Of a DNA stretch of 64,000 nt, positions 22,458 through 31,332 are shown one piece after another. Origin of the DNA: Actinomycetes bacterium (lineage in GTDB: Bacteria; Actinomycetota; Actinomycetes; Mycobacteriales; Mycobacteriaceae); the NCBI GenBank assembly GCA_023461275.1, contig JAEYMI010000037.1, forward strand, positions 1-64,000. Reading direction: 5' to 3'. The translations under genes were made by a program, and so were the position numbers. Position 1 is the stretch's first letter. The number at the start of each line of letters is the position of its first letter. The notes beneath the pieces are model-generated. The model searched no databases. It was not told where the DNA came from and saw only the letters and a list, made by a program, of their open reading frames with translations.

Positions 22458-24710
22458 CTATCCCCTCGCCCCGACCAGGATGCCGTCGGGTACCGAATCG
22501 GCAGCGATGTCGACGGCCATCGCCTCGCCGACGCCGGAAACGCTCACTGATACCGACTCTCCCGCAACGCATCTGGCGATCTGCCGGATCACCTCAGAGA
22601 TCAGGCCGAACACCGCATCGGAACGATTGTCGTCCGCGTCGTCCCCCACCCCCTCAGGATCGTCGAAGAAATGCAAACTCAGGACGACGCCCGCCGATCG
22701 TGCGACATTCAGCACCGACACCCAACGCGGATCACGCCCTGCCGAGATCGCCAGCAGAGAACGCAGGCACCCCTCCTCGACCCGCGCCCGCATTCGTACG
22801 TCCGGATCCGTACAGCGGGAGGGGTCGTCGACCAGCACACCCAGCAGTGAACGCGCTCCGGCGAAGATCGACGACTCACGGGCCGCGTGAAACCGCGCCT
22901 GCGCCTCTCGCCGTTCTTGCTGCTCACGCTTGATCAGGCAGGACCTGTGCTCGTGTTCGATGTCGATGGCCATCACCGTCAGTCCGCGTCGGACTCCGGC
23001 AACCATGAGGACGATCAGCAGGTCGGCCACAAGCACCGGCACCATCGTGTCGACCGATGTGCCACTGTTCCCCACCGCGATGATCGTTGCGATCAAGCTG
23101 AGTATCAGCGGCGGCACGACTACTCGGGCGCGACCGTCCACCAGAACGAAGACGATGCAGATCGTGGCCGCCGCATCAGCGCCCCAGGTCACATTGTTCG
23201 GCACCCCTGCGGAGTCGGTGGATGGCGCCGACGACATCGCGGGCGCTGCCGAAGCAATGACGGCGAGCGCAGCGAACAAACCGTAGACGACCGCAATCGC
23301 GCGCACCGTCAGGTGTCCGTCACGTGTCGAGCTGTGCGTCTGCGTCCACAGCATCGCCCCGACCAGCACCCATGCGATCGCCGCGGGAAGCACGTCCCCG
23401 ATGGCCGGGCTTCGATGGATTGCCGTGGCGAGCACGCCGATCAACAGAAACTCGACAGCCATCACCAGCGACAGCCGCCTCGAGATATCGGCGATCGCTC
23501 GCGTCAGGACACTCTGCCTGTCCACCGTTTCCAGCGGCGGGACCGACACGATGACCTCGGTGCCCCGTCCCGGTTGTGATCTCACGTCGACGCCGAGCAA
23601 GCCGTCGGACGCGCGGGAGGCCAGCATCGATGTCAGGGCGTCGGTATCGTCCAGCCCGACGCCGAGATCACCGACCACGATCCGTGTGTCACCGTCGAGG
23701 AGACCGACACTCACCCGATCCGCCTTAGAGTGCTTGGCCGCGTTGGTGACGGCTTCGCTGATCAACCCGACGATCTCGCGTCGACGCCACTGCGGCTGAC
23801 GTCGCAGCAGGGCTTCCACGCGATCGGGAGAGTCGATCACAACGTCGATACCGAGCGCGCTCGCGTAGTCGACCACCGCACTGCTCGTCGCGGCGTCCGG
23901 AATTCGAAGTTGTTCGAGCTCATCGATCGCCCTGACGTCCGTGGTGAAACGACGACGCAACGCCTCGGCATCTGTGGCCGCCACTCCTCTCGCGACGGCG
24001 CACAGGGTGTTGATCACGGTGTCGTGCAGTACACGAGACTGTCCGCCCATCAGTTCCGCCGACGCGATCGCGCGGATGGCGCCCTCCTCCGCACGTACGC
24101 GTGACGCGTAGCGTGCGTCCGCGAGTCTGGCGACGCCGCACAGGTTCTTGGTGAGCACGGTGAATGCGATGGTGGAACAGATCGTGTACACAGGGATCGC
24201 AACGGCGTAATAGGTTGTGATAGCGGGAAACTGCCCGACGGCATGCCTGAGGCCATGGGCGATCAGCAGGGCACAACTCGCGGAGACCGACACCACGACG
24301 CCGACAACGACGGCCAGTCGTCCGGCAAGTGCGAGCGCTGCCGCGACACCCACGGTGACGCACACGTTGACAACGACGAGCAGTCCGGCCGAATCGGTAC
24401 CGTGCACCGATCCGGCCAGTACGACGGCGATGAGGCCCCAGGTGAGCACCGGCCAATAAAGGCGAAGTCGTCGAGCGAGCACCAGACACCAACCGACGGC
24501 GTGCACTGCGAACACCGCCTCGATCACATGAGCATGGTCGAAGGATTCTCTGGTGATCGAGGTCAGCTGAACAATGGGCATAACCGCTGCCCAGATCAGT
24601 ACCGCGGAACGGAACAGCAAGGCCACCCTGGTCGAATACGCCGCGCGATCACTCAGTGCCTCGACCCGGCACGAGAACTCTTGGCAGATGGCAGACCACG
24701 TCGACGACAA
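22458..24710 (-). CDS. Sensor histidine kinase with duplicated, degenerate second half
   Basis: About 750 residues. The first half has an N-terminal membrane block (about 1-190), a phosphoacceptor segment RVLHDTVINTL (His near 227), an N-box EAVTNAAKHSKAD and a G-box VGDLGVGLD with GLLGVDVRSQPGRG, so it is a complete HisKA_3-type kinase. The second half repeats a membrane block (about 410-585) and then a kinase-like region that lacks a clear His box, N-box or G-boxes. The start is tentative: TTG at 24710 behind GAGGG; the frame extends to 25154 in unsupported sequence. It is coupled to the response regulator. Confidence 0.75.
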   Translation of the reverse strand: MSSTWSAICQEFSCRVEALSDRAAYSTRVALLFRSAVLIWAAVMPIVQLTSITRESFDHAHVIEAVFAVHAVGWCLVLARRLRLYWPVLTWGLIAVVLAGSVHGTDSAGLLVVVNVCVTVGVAAALALAGRLAVVVGVVVSVSASCALLIAHGLRHAVGQFPAITTYYAVAIPVYTICSTIAFTVLTKNLCGVARLADARYASRVRAEEGAIRAIASAELMGGQSRVLHDTVINTLCAVARGVAATDAEALRRRFTTDVRAIDELEQLRIPDAATSSAVVDYASALGIDVVIDSPDRVEALLRRQPQWRRREIVGLISEAVTNAAKHSKADRVSVGLLDGDTRIVVGDLGVGLDDTDALTSMLASRASDGLLGVDVRSQPGRGTEVIVSVPPLETVDRQSVLTRAIADISRRLSLVMAVEFLLIGVLATAIHRSPAIGDVLPAAIAWVLVGAMLWTQTHSSTRDGHLTVRAIAVVYGLFAALAVIASAAPAMSSAPSTDSAGVPNNVTWGADAAATICIVFVLVDGRARVVVPPLILSLIATIIAVGNSGTSVDTMVPVLVADLLIVLMVAGVRRGLTVMAIDIEHEHRSCLIKREQQERREAQARFHAARESSIFAGARSLLGVLVDDPSRCTDPDVRMRARVEEGCLRSLLAISAGRDPRWVSVLNVARSAGVVLSLHFFDDPEGVGDDADDNRSDAVFGLISEVIRQIARCVAGESVSVSVSGVGEAMAVDIAADSVPDGILVGARG

Positions 24711-25147
24711 AACAGCCCTCGTCGACGATAAAAACGACAGGGACGATCGATACAACAACGATCCGTACAACACAGGGCCCCGAATGACCTGACCTCCGTC
24801 CCAGAGCCCCCCTTTCGAGAATGATCTCAAGTCCCGGCACTCTTCGCATTCCGGCCCATCATCCCACCTGAGCGGACAATCGAAGACCGCCCCGATCGCA
24901 CCGAATACGAGGAAACGGCCAGTTGGCGGGTCACATCGACGGGCAAGGTGAACTCCGCATGGACACCAGCCGAACGGGCCGCGCGCCCGCCGCGATGACC
25001 AGCGCCAAGACCACCAAGGACCATGACGACCCCTGAAAAGCGGACACCGAGCGATCTCGTCCGAGCGCCATTCTGAAGCACAATTGTCACGTCGCTGTTC
25101 GTCCTTCGCCGCTCTTCGGCCCGAAGTATTCGAGGGAATTCCCCCAC
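24711..25147. other. Intergenic region between divergent kinase and permease genes
   Basis: A 437-base region whose frames on both strands are low-complexity and have no ribosome-binding sites or homologous motifs. It probably contains the promoters of both flanking transcription units. Part of its left end could code if the kinase starts further upstream. Confidence 0.5.
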
Positions 25148-26686
25148 ATGGCATCGCCTGCTTCAGACATCGCCGCTTCCGTCGATCGCAAAGTCAACCT
25201 GCCGACCCTGACAGCGATGGTCGTCGGATCAATGGTCGGGTCCGGTGTCTTTCTGCTCCCGCGCCGTTTCGGTGCCGAGACCGGTGTACTGGGCGCGGTA
25301 CTGGCCTGGTCGATCGCAGGCACCGGAATGTTCATGCTGGCCTTGGTCTTTCAGCGTCTCGCCATTCGAAAACCCACGCTCGACGCCGGGATCTTCGCCT
25401 ATGCGAAAGCAGGTTTCGGTGATTACGTCGGCTTCACCTCCGCTTTCGGGTTCTGGGCGTCGGCCTGCGCCGGCAACACGTCGTATTGGGTGCTGATCAT
25501 GGCCACGACGAGCGCACTGTTCCCCGCTCTGGGTGACGGGACCACGGTGCTAGCCGTCGTCCTGTCCTCAATTGGCTTGTGGCTGTTCTTCTTCCTGGTC
25601 AGCAGAGGAATTCAGCAGGCAGCCATCATCAACCGAATCGCGACCGCCGCCAAAATCGTGCCGATCGCGCTGTTCATCGTGCTCGCGTTGATCATGCTCG
25701 ACTCCGGCTACTTCGCCGACAATTTCTGGGGCGGCAACGGCATCAGGGTCGGTTCGTTGTGGGAGCAGGTGAAGGGCACGATGCTCATCACCGTGTTCGC
25801 CCTCCTGGGACTCGAAGGGGCGAGCACGTACTCGCGATTCGCCAAGAGACGCGAGGACGTCGGTCGGGCAACCATTATGGGATTCCTCAGCGTACTCGGC
25901 GTGTTCGCGCTGGTCACCTTGGTCTCGTACGGCGCGATGCCGCAGGTCGACCTCGCGAACATCGACCAGCCGTCGATGGCATCGGTTCTGGAATCACTGG
26001 TGGGTCCATGGGGTTCGGTCGTCATTCGAATAGGGGTTGTGCTTTCGGTACTGGGCGCATACCTGGCATGGACGATGAGGGCCGCCGAGGTGCTCTTCGT
26101 TCCGGCACGCGACTCGGATATGCCGAAGTTTCTGAGCCGTACCAACTCCGCGGGCGCTCCGGTCAACGCACTGATCCTTGCGACCGGCGCGGTTCAGGTA
26201 TTCCTGATTGTCCTACTGTTCGTCGATGACGGCCTCGACTTGATGCTCGACCTCACGGCCTCACTGGCGTTGCTGCCCTATCTGCTCGCGGCCGCGTACC
26301 TGCTCAAGCTCACCATCACGCGTGAGACCTACGAATCCGACGATTGGTCCGCGGCCACCTCGGTCCACGCACGCGAACCCGACATGATCATCGCCATCGT
26401 CGCCGTGATCTACACGCTGTTCTTGGTCAGGGCGGCCGGTCTGGACAGACTTATGTTGTCCTGCATCCTCTACGCACTCGGAACCATCGTGTACGCAATG
26501 GCGCGCCGCGAACAGAAGCTACCCGTCTTCCGACGCGCCGAGGCGGCGTTGTTCGGAGTCTTCGTCATCGGCGCCATCTGCGGAATCGTCCACCTGGCAA
26601 CAGGTTCGGAAGCACTCAACGAGCACTCCGAACACGACAGGTACCCGGCCTATGTTGCGAATTCACATGCCTACGAACCGTATTGA
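25148..26686 (+). CDS. Amino-acid permease (APC family, arginine/ornithine type)
   Basis: A 512-residue protein with about 12-13 transmembrane helices. The N-terminal APC signature is TAMVVGSMVGSGVFLLPRRF, with the helix-break motif GSMVGSG expected to contact substrate. ALLGLEGASTYSRFAKRRED matches the conserved region of arginine:ornithine antiporters and lysine permeases. ATG at 25148. No arc-type catabolic genes are nearby, so exact substrate is an inference. Confidence 0.8.
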   Translation: MASPASDIAASVDRKVNLPTLTAMVVGSMVGSGVFLLPRRFGAETGVLGAVLAWSIAGTGMFMLALVFQRLAIRKPTLDAGIFAYAKAGFGDYVGFTSAFGFWASACAGNTSYWVLIMATTSALFPALGDGTTVLAVVLSSIGLWLFFFLVSRGIQQAAIINRIATAAKIVPIALFIVLALIMLDSGYFADNFWGGNGIRVGSLWEQVKGTMLITVFALLGLEGASTYSRFAKRREDVGRATIMGFLSVLGVFALVTLVSYGAMPQVDLANIDQPSMASVLESLVGPWGSVVIRIGVVLSVLGAYLAWTMRAAEVLFVPARDSDMPKFLSRTNSAGAPVNALILATGAVQVFLIVLLFVDDGLDLMLDLTASLALLPYLLAAAYLLKLTITRETYESDDWSAATSVHAREPDMIIAIVAVIYTLFLVRAAGLDRLMLSCILYALGTIVYAMARREQKLPVFRRAEAALFGVFVIGAICGIVHLATGSEALNEHSEHDRYPAYVANSHAYEPY

Positions 26687-26743
26687 CCCGATCCGTCTGT
26701 TCGATCGGAGAATCGTCGTCACCGCTCCTACGGCAACGCCTGC

Positions 26744-27631
26744 TCACTCGTGACGTCGGATCGCATCGAGGGTGAACTGCCGGACCGGTCCGGCGACGTC
26801 GGCGCGGCACATGGAGAACAGGGGTTCGGAGAAGCGCTCGGCCAGGATGACCTCGATGGGGCCGTCGGCGGATTCCAGGCGCACATGGATCCGATGGTCG
26901 GCATGCACCACGTCCCGCGGTGCCCACGCCTGGATTCGGTTGTCGCCCAGCTGCTGTCGCGCAAAGTACTGCGCCGCCTGCACCGCGTGAGGCAGGGATG
27001 TCCGTCCGCGCAACAACTCATTGTCGAGAAGTCCCTGTAGGTAGAGCCGCGCGGGCGAGGTCGGGTCGGGCGCCAGATCGACACGGCCATAACATAATCC
27101 GTGCGGCAGGATCACCATGGTCGCCGCGAAGCGGTCACCACCCAGATGTGAGCACTCCCAGGTCTCCTCCGGATAGTCAGCCGCAAGCGCAGCAGCCGCC
27201 CGGCGTCCCCGCACCGCGCAACACTGGTCGTGTTTGCCGTGCGCACACACCGCAAAGACCGGTCCGTCACTTGGAGTTCCACCGGAGCCGTCGAGCGGCA
27301 GGTGCACAAATTCTTCGACGCGGTCGACCTCTCCTGACCTCAGCCATTCCGCGCCGGGCGTCGCCGACGCGATGAACCACCGAAATCGCGGGCTCGCGTC
27401 GCGACGACCGGGCCGCCGGATCGCGGCCACGCGCATCCCGGCGCGCTCGATCCGAAAGACCACCGCACGCCCGAGTTCGGGGTCGATGATCGTCGGTGAT
27501 TCCAGGAAGGCCGACGACCCCCAGGCGCCGGGCAACTCCAGCAGCACCCAGGACGATCCGGCCGAGGCGGTCCCGTACATCGGGTCGCCGCGGGCGATCG
27601 CCTGGTCGGAACACGGCGGTCGATCGCGCAT
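26744..27631 (-). CDS. Sucrase/ferredoxin-like (Apd1-type) [2Fe-2S] protein
   Basis: A 295-residue thioredoxin-fold ferredoxin of the sucrase/Apd1 family. Cluster ligand candidates are the Cys set in VCAHGKHDQCCAVRGR and the His residues in CSHLGGDRFAATMVILPHG; Apd1-type proteins bind a [2Fe-2S] cluster with Cys and His. The remainder is helical with VQAAQYFARQQLGDNRIQAW. ATG at 27631, 11 bases after the JmjC gene stop. As third gene of the repeat-peptide cassette it may deliver electrons or sense redox state for the oxygenase. Confidence 0.78.
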   Translation of the reverse strand: MRDRPPCSDQAIARGDPMYGTASAGSSWVLLELPGAWGSSAFLESPTIIDPELGRAVVFRIERAGMRVAAIRRPGRRDASPRFRWFIASATPGAEWLRSGEVDRVEEFVHLPLDGSGGTPSDGPVFAVCAHGKHDQCCAVRGRRAAAALAADYPEETWECSHLGGDRFAATMVILPHGLCYGRVDLAPDPTSPARLYLQGLLDNELLRGRTSLPHAVQAAQYFARQQLGDNRIQAWAPRDVVHADHRIHVRLESADGPIEVILAERFSEPLFSMCRADVAGPVRQFTLDAIRRHE

Positions 27632-27642
27632 GTCCGCCAAGA

Positions 27643-28866
27643 CTACGGGCGGTTCACGTCGACGCGCACGATCACCGCTTCGCGGAGCAACCGCCGAGCG
27701 AGGACCACTCCGTCGTGCTCGTCGAGTCCGGGCAACGAGCCGGCACGGTGGCTGGTCCCTCGACGCAGAGCGTCGATCGCCGGCGCGCACAGGTGCGGAA
27801 AGTCGATGACACGATCGGCGAGGACTACTTGGATGCGGTCGCCCACCGGACGCACGTCGGCGACCAGGCCGTGACGCCACACGACGGCGTCGGAGCTGGA
27901 CAGGTCCGCGACCTCGCGCATGGTGCTCAGCGGCCGGATGGCCTCGGGTCGCGTCCGCTCGGCGTGACGAGCCGCCAATCGGGGCGCAACGGCGTCGGCG
28001 AGTTCATCTCCTCGTTCGCGCACGACATCGACCAGCAGGGCCATCGTCTTGGCGGCAATCGCCGCCGCATCGTCGTGTGCGGTGAGATCGATGCCCATCG
28101 GTAACGACGCACGCAGGTCCGCACTGGATTCGCCGATTGCGGCCACCAGGATGTTCAGCACGTCGATGCCGGTGACCGCGGCCGTGCCGATGGTCAGATG
28201 AATCGACGTCTCCCCCAATGCCTGCGCCGAATGCACCCAGCCCCGTGGCAGATAGAGCGAGTCGCCGGGTTCGAGCACCACGTCCAGAAACGGCTCCTCG
28301 GCGACTCTTTCGTTGATCGCGGCGCGATGCCGGGTCCACGGCTGATCGTCCAACGGGTCAGGGTGCACCGGTGCGTGGACGGTCCAATGTTTGTGGCCGG
28401 CGGTTTGCAGGACGAAGACGTCGTGGACGTCGTAATGCGGATCGAATCCTCGATTGCTCGGCGGAGTGATGTAGGCGTTGGCCTGCACCGGGTGCCCCAG
28501 ATCGTCGACCATGGCGCGGACGAAATCGATCACCGGCGGCCACAGTCGATGCAGCCCCTGCAGCACGATGGTGGCCCCGGCGGCGTACTCGGCCAGCACC
28601 TTCGCCGAATCCACCTGATCTCCCATCTCCGCGCCGAATCCCGCAGGGCCCACATAACATTCGCGGGCGAGCAACGATCCATCGCGAGCCATCCGGATGA
28701 ACGGCGCGCGTACCCCGCGTTCGGCGATCAACTCGTCGACATCGTCGGTCGAGAGCAAATCGTCGAAATCGCGGGGCAGGCGGGCTCCGACGCTGAGCAG
28801 TGGCCGACGACCCCAATGGTCACGGGCAAAAGCGGCCTGATCGACCTCGATACACCGACTCAGCAT
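27643..28866 (-). CDS. JmjC/cupin Fe(II)- and 2-oxoglutarate-dependent oxygenase (ROX-like)
   Basis: A 407-residue protein of the JmjC/cupin-4 family that includes ribosomal oxygenases such as YcfD, which hydroxylate Arg or His in proteins. The iron triad is visible: His144 and Asp146 in DPHYDVHDVFVLQ, and His212 in PRGWVHSA. ITPPSNRGF precedes it as in ROX enzymes. After the jelly roll come a helical dimerisation region and a winged-helix-like C-terminus (about 300-407). The ATG lies five bases after the repeat-peptide stop, so its protein substrate may be that peptide. Confidence 0.83.
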   Translation of the reverse strand: MLSRCIEVDQAAFARDHWGRRPLLSVGARLPRDFDDLLSTDDVDELIAERGVRAPFIRMARDGSLLARECYVGPAGFGAEMGDQVDSAKVLAEYAAGATIVLQGLHRLWPPVIDFVRAMVDDLGHPVQANAYITPPSNRGFDPHYDVHDVFVLQTAGHKHWTVHAPVHPDPLDDQPWTRHRAAINERVAEEPFLDVVLEPGDSLYLPRGWVHSAQALGETSIHLTIGTAAVTGIDVLNILVAAIGESSADLRASLPMGIDLTAHDDAAAIAAKTMALLVDVVRERGDELADAVAPRLAARHAERTRPEAIRPLSTMREVADLSSSDAVVWRHGLVADVRPVGDRIQVVLADRVIDFPHLCAPAIDALRRGTSHRAGSLPGLDEHDGVVLARRLLREAVIVRVDVNRP

Positions 28867-28871
28867 GGGGC

Positions 28872-29126
28872 TCAGGCAGTTCCGTCGGCACCACCGTCAT
28901 GACCGTCCGGATTGGAGCCACCGTCGGCAGGCCCCTCACCGGCACCGGCAGTGCCGTCGGCACCACCGTCATGTCCGCCCGGATTGGAGCCACCGTCGGC
29001 AGGCCCCTCACCGGCACCGGCAGTGCCGTCGGCACCGCCATCGTGTCCGCCCGGATTCGATCCGCCGTCAGCTGGTCCTTCACCGCCGGCGCTGGAGGTG
29101 GTGATGTCATCGTCGTCGAGTGCCAT
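28872..29126 (-). CDS. Repeat peptide, candidate oxygenase substrate or RiPP-like precursor
   Basis: An 84-residue peptide: a 15-residue leader-like start (MALDDDDITTSSAGG) followed by three near-identical 24-residue units of the form EGPADGGSNPGGHDGGADGT plus AGAG. Composition is Gly/Asp/Ala-rich with single Asn, Pro and His per unit; there is no Cys, signal peptide or membrane segment. ATG at 29126 with AGAGGA upstream. It is the first gene of a tight operon with a JmjC oxygenase and an Apd1-like protein. Repeated core units with an acidic leader beside a protein hydroxylase suggest a modified peptide; alternatives are a metal-binding or structural repeat protein. Confidence 0.7.
   Translation of the reverse strand: MALDDDDITTSSAGGEGPADGGSNPGGHDGGADGTAGAGEGPADGGSNPGGHDGGADGTAGAGEGPADGGSNPDGHDGGADGTA
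28876..29091. repeat. Three tandem 72-bp in-frame repeats
   Basis: Units are 28876-28947, 28948-29019 and 29020-29091. The first two differ at only three positions (about 96% identity); the third is clearly more divergent. The period equals 24 codons, so they expand the peptide without frameshift. Confidence 0.9.
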
Positions 29127-29277
29127 GTCGTTCCTCTCTATCCGAGATCACCACAACCGGTGACCTACCTCCACTATGGCCGCCTTCAACAAGTTGAAGG
29201 TCGGATTTGCGTTGTTGGTAGGAAATGTTCGTATTCGTCAACCCACGAGAGTCCGGGCACGCTTTAGGCTCGACGTC

Positions 29278-29910
29278 ATGGAGTTCGACGGTTTTCCCGA
29301 GGCGGCACTGGACTTCTACGACGACTTGGAGATGGATAACACCAAGGCGTTCTGGGAGGGCCACAAGGACGTCTACCGCAGCGCGGTGGCCGAACCGATG
29401 ACCGCGCTGACCGAGGCCCTCGCCGACGAATTCGGCGCCGCCAAACTCTTCCGCCCGTATCGCGATGTGCGCTTCGCCAAGGACAAGACGCCGTATAAAA
29501 CGCATCAGGGCGCCTATGTGGCAGCAGCTCCGGCGACCGGGTACTACGTGCAGATCGGAGCACCGGGAGTTCGGGTCGGCGGCGGAATCTACGACACCTC
29601 ACCGGACAGATTGGCCGCTATTCGCTCCGCCATCGACAATGATCTGCACGGTCCTGAACTATTCCGCGTCCTAGAGTCCTTGAGCCACAAGGGATGGGAC
29701 GTCGGCGGTGATCGGGTCAAGACCACCCCGCGCGGCTGGAGTGCCGACCATCCACGAATAGATCTGTTGCGGCACAAGACGATCACTGTGATGCGTGACT
29801 ACGGATTCGACGACATCATCCACACGCGAGAGCTCGTTGATCAGATCCGCTCGGATTGGCGTGAGGTGACACCGTTGATCGACTGGCTACTGCGCCACGC
29901 CTCTGCCTGA
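29278..29910 (+). CDS. DUF2461 (TIGR02453) family protein
   Basis: A 210-residue protein with family motifs FYDDLEMDNTKAFWEGHKDV, LFRPYRDVRFAKDKTPYKTH, then YYVQIGAPGVRVGGGIY and IDLLRHKTITVMRDYG. The family is widespread and lacks a proven function. ATG at 29278. It is divergent from the repeat-peptide operon across a 151-base space, so the two may share regulation, but no functional link is shown. Confidence 0.85.
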   Translation: MEFDGFPEAALDFYDDLEMDNTKAFWEGHKDVYRSAVAEPMTALTEALADEFGAAKLFRPYRDVRFAKDKTPYKTHQGAYVAAAPATGYYVQIGAPGVRVGGGIYDTSPDRLAAIRSAIDNDLHGPELFRVLESLSHKGWDVGGDRVKTTPRGWSADHPRIDLLRHKTITVMRDYGFDDIIHTRELVDQIRSDWREVTPLIDWLLRHASA

Positions 29911-30033
29911 GCATCACGTGGCCGGTCGGGCTGCCCGGTCGGGACTTTCGACGGTATCGGCTGACGGAGCGGGATTCGTACGCTGGGACAACGACACGTG
30001 TAACGACCTGACCCCCAGCAGATTGAGACAGCG

Positions 30034-31332
30034 ATGACGACACATCATCAGATGGGTTCAGTCGACGCGCTGCGACAAATAGTGCGCAACGACCCTCGCA
30101 ATTTCATCGACGGCTTCTACATGCGGCTGTTCACCGCACACCCGGACCTGCGAGCACTGTTCCCCGCGAGCCTCGTTCACCAACGCGCCGCGTTCGCCCG
30201 TGCGCTCGATCATGTCCTCACCGCAGCAGTGGAAGCCGACGATCCCAACGAAATGGTCGATTTCCTTGCCCAACTCGGTCGCGGGCACCGCAAATACGGT
30301 GTGACCGACGAACATCTGATCTGGGCCACACAGGCGTTGGTCGCCGAAGGCGCCGCGCGCCTCGGCGAGAAGTGGGACAGCAGCTACCTCGACCAGATGA
30401 TCAAGACACTCGCACTGGCCACCGGCGTCATGCGTGGCGGACTCGCCGAAACCACCGGCTCACCCTGGTGGTCGGCACGCGTGGTCAGCAAAGAGGTCAT
30501 CGCCCGCGACATCACGGTGGTCCGGCTGATCACCGACACCCCGCTGACCTACCGGGCCGGCCAATCGCTGGACGTGTCGATCCCACAGTGGCCACGATCC
30601 TGGCGGGTCTTTTCACCTGCGACACCGCCAAACTCGAACGGAGAACTCGAGTTTCACGTCAAAGCCCTCGACGGCGGAATGATCAGCCGCTCGATTCTGG
30701 TCGACACGCGTCCCGGAGACGTGTGGAAACTCGCGGCGGCCAACGGCGACATGGTGATGTACGAAGGGTGTTCGACGGTCATGGTGGCCGGTGGTTGTGG
30801 CCTGGCCCCGCTGCGCGCGATGCTGATGGACCTCGTCGCGCGAGGGATACAACCGCCGAACACCACGCTGTTCTACGCCGCTCGCTGCCCCGGCGAACTA
30901 TTCGACCTCCAGCACCTACGGGCCCTCGCGGCGGGGCGGCCATGGCTGACCGTCGTTGCGGTGACCGAGACGCGTGACGACCCGTGGTGGGTCGATTCAC
31001 TGCCGTCACCGGCCGAACTCGGCCTGGATTGGGTCGACGGCGTGGCGGTGGACGCGGTTCTCGACTGGGAGAACGCCCATGGTCGATGGATGGACACGCG
31101 CTATCTGATCTCCGGTCCCCCGTCGATGGTCGCCAACACCCGCCACAAGCTCATGCTCGCGGGGGTGTCCGCGGATCGGATCAGCAACGACCACATCGAA
31201 GACCCCGCTTGCACCGACTACCAAGCGGCGCAAGCGAATATCCCGTACCCACCGTCGGTACCGAAGCCTCCCGACTATCCGGCGAGGTCGATGCCCGCCC
31301 CGGGTATGGCATCGATGAGTGTCCGCGTGTAG
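30034..31332 (+). CDS. Flavohemoglobin-like protein (globin plus FAD/NAD reductase)
   Basis: A 432-residue protein: globin domain (about 1-140) with Tyr29 in FYMRLF and proximal His85 in GRGHRKYGV, then an FAD domain with RVFSP in place of the usual RxYS, and an NAD(P)-binding domain with VAGGCGLAPLRAML. It is longer and more divergent than Hmp, resembling the type II flavohemoglobins of mycobacteria, which are not good NO dioxygenases. A C-terminal Pro-rich tail is unusual. The 3' end overlaps the convergent ABC ATPase gene by 58 bases. Confidence 0.8.
   Translation: MTTHHQMGSVDALRQIVRNDPRNFIDGFYMRLFTAHPDLRALFPASLVHQRAAFARALDHVLTAAVEADDPNEMVDFLAQLGRGHRKYGVTDEHLIWATQALVAEGAARLGEKWDSSYLDQMIKTLALATGVMRGGLAETTGSPWWSARVVSKEVIARDITVVRLITDTPLTYRAGQSLDVSIPQWPRSWRVFSPATPPNSNGELEFHVKALDGGMISRSILVDTRPGDVWKLAAANGDMVMYEGCSTVMVAGGCGLAPLRAMLMDLVARGIQPPNTTLFYAARCPGELFDLQHLRALAAGRPWLTVVAVTETRDDPWWVDSLPSPAELGLDWVDGVAVDAVLDWENAHGRWMDTRYLISGPPSMVANTRHKLMLAGVSADRISNDHIEDPACTDYQAAQANIPYPPSVPKPPDYPARSMPAPGMASMSVRV

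Noticed and set aside
24827..25147. Minus-strand 106-codon frame between the kinase and permease genes
   Set aside because: Low-complexity, no ribosome-binding site, and it runs against the permease start; treated as non-coding.
28876..29091. Tandem repeats considered as CRISPR
   Set aside because: Units are contiguous, in frame, 72 bases long and without spacers.
28912..29163. Plus-strand Pro/Ser repeat frame opposite the repeat-peptide gene
   Set aside because: The minus-strand gene has a good ribosome-binding site and is spaced five bases from the JmjC gene; the antisense repeats follow automatically from the period of 72.
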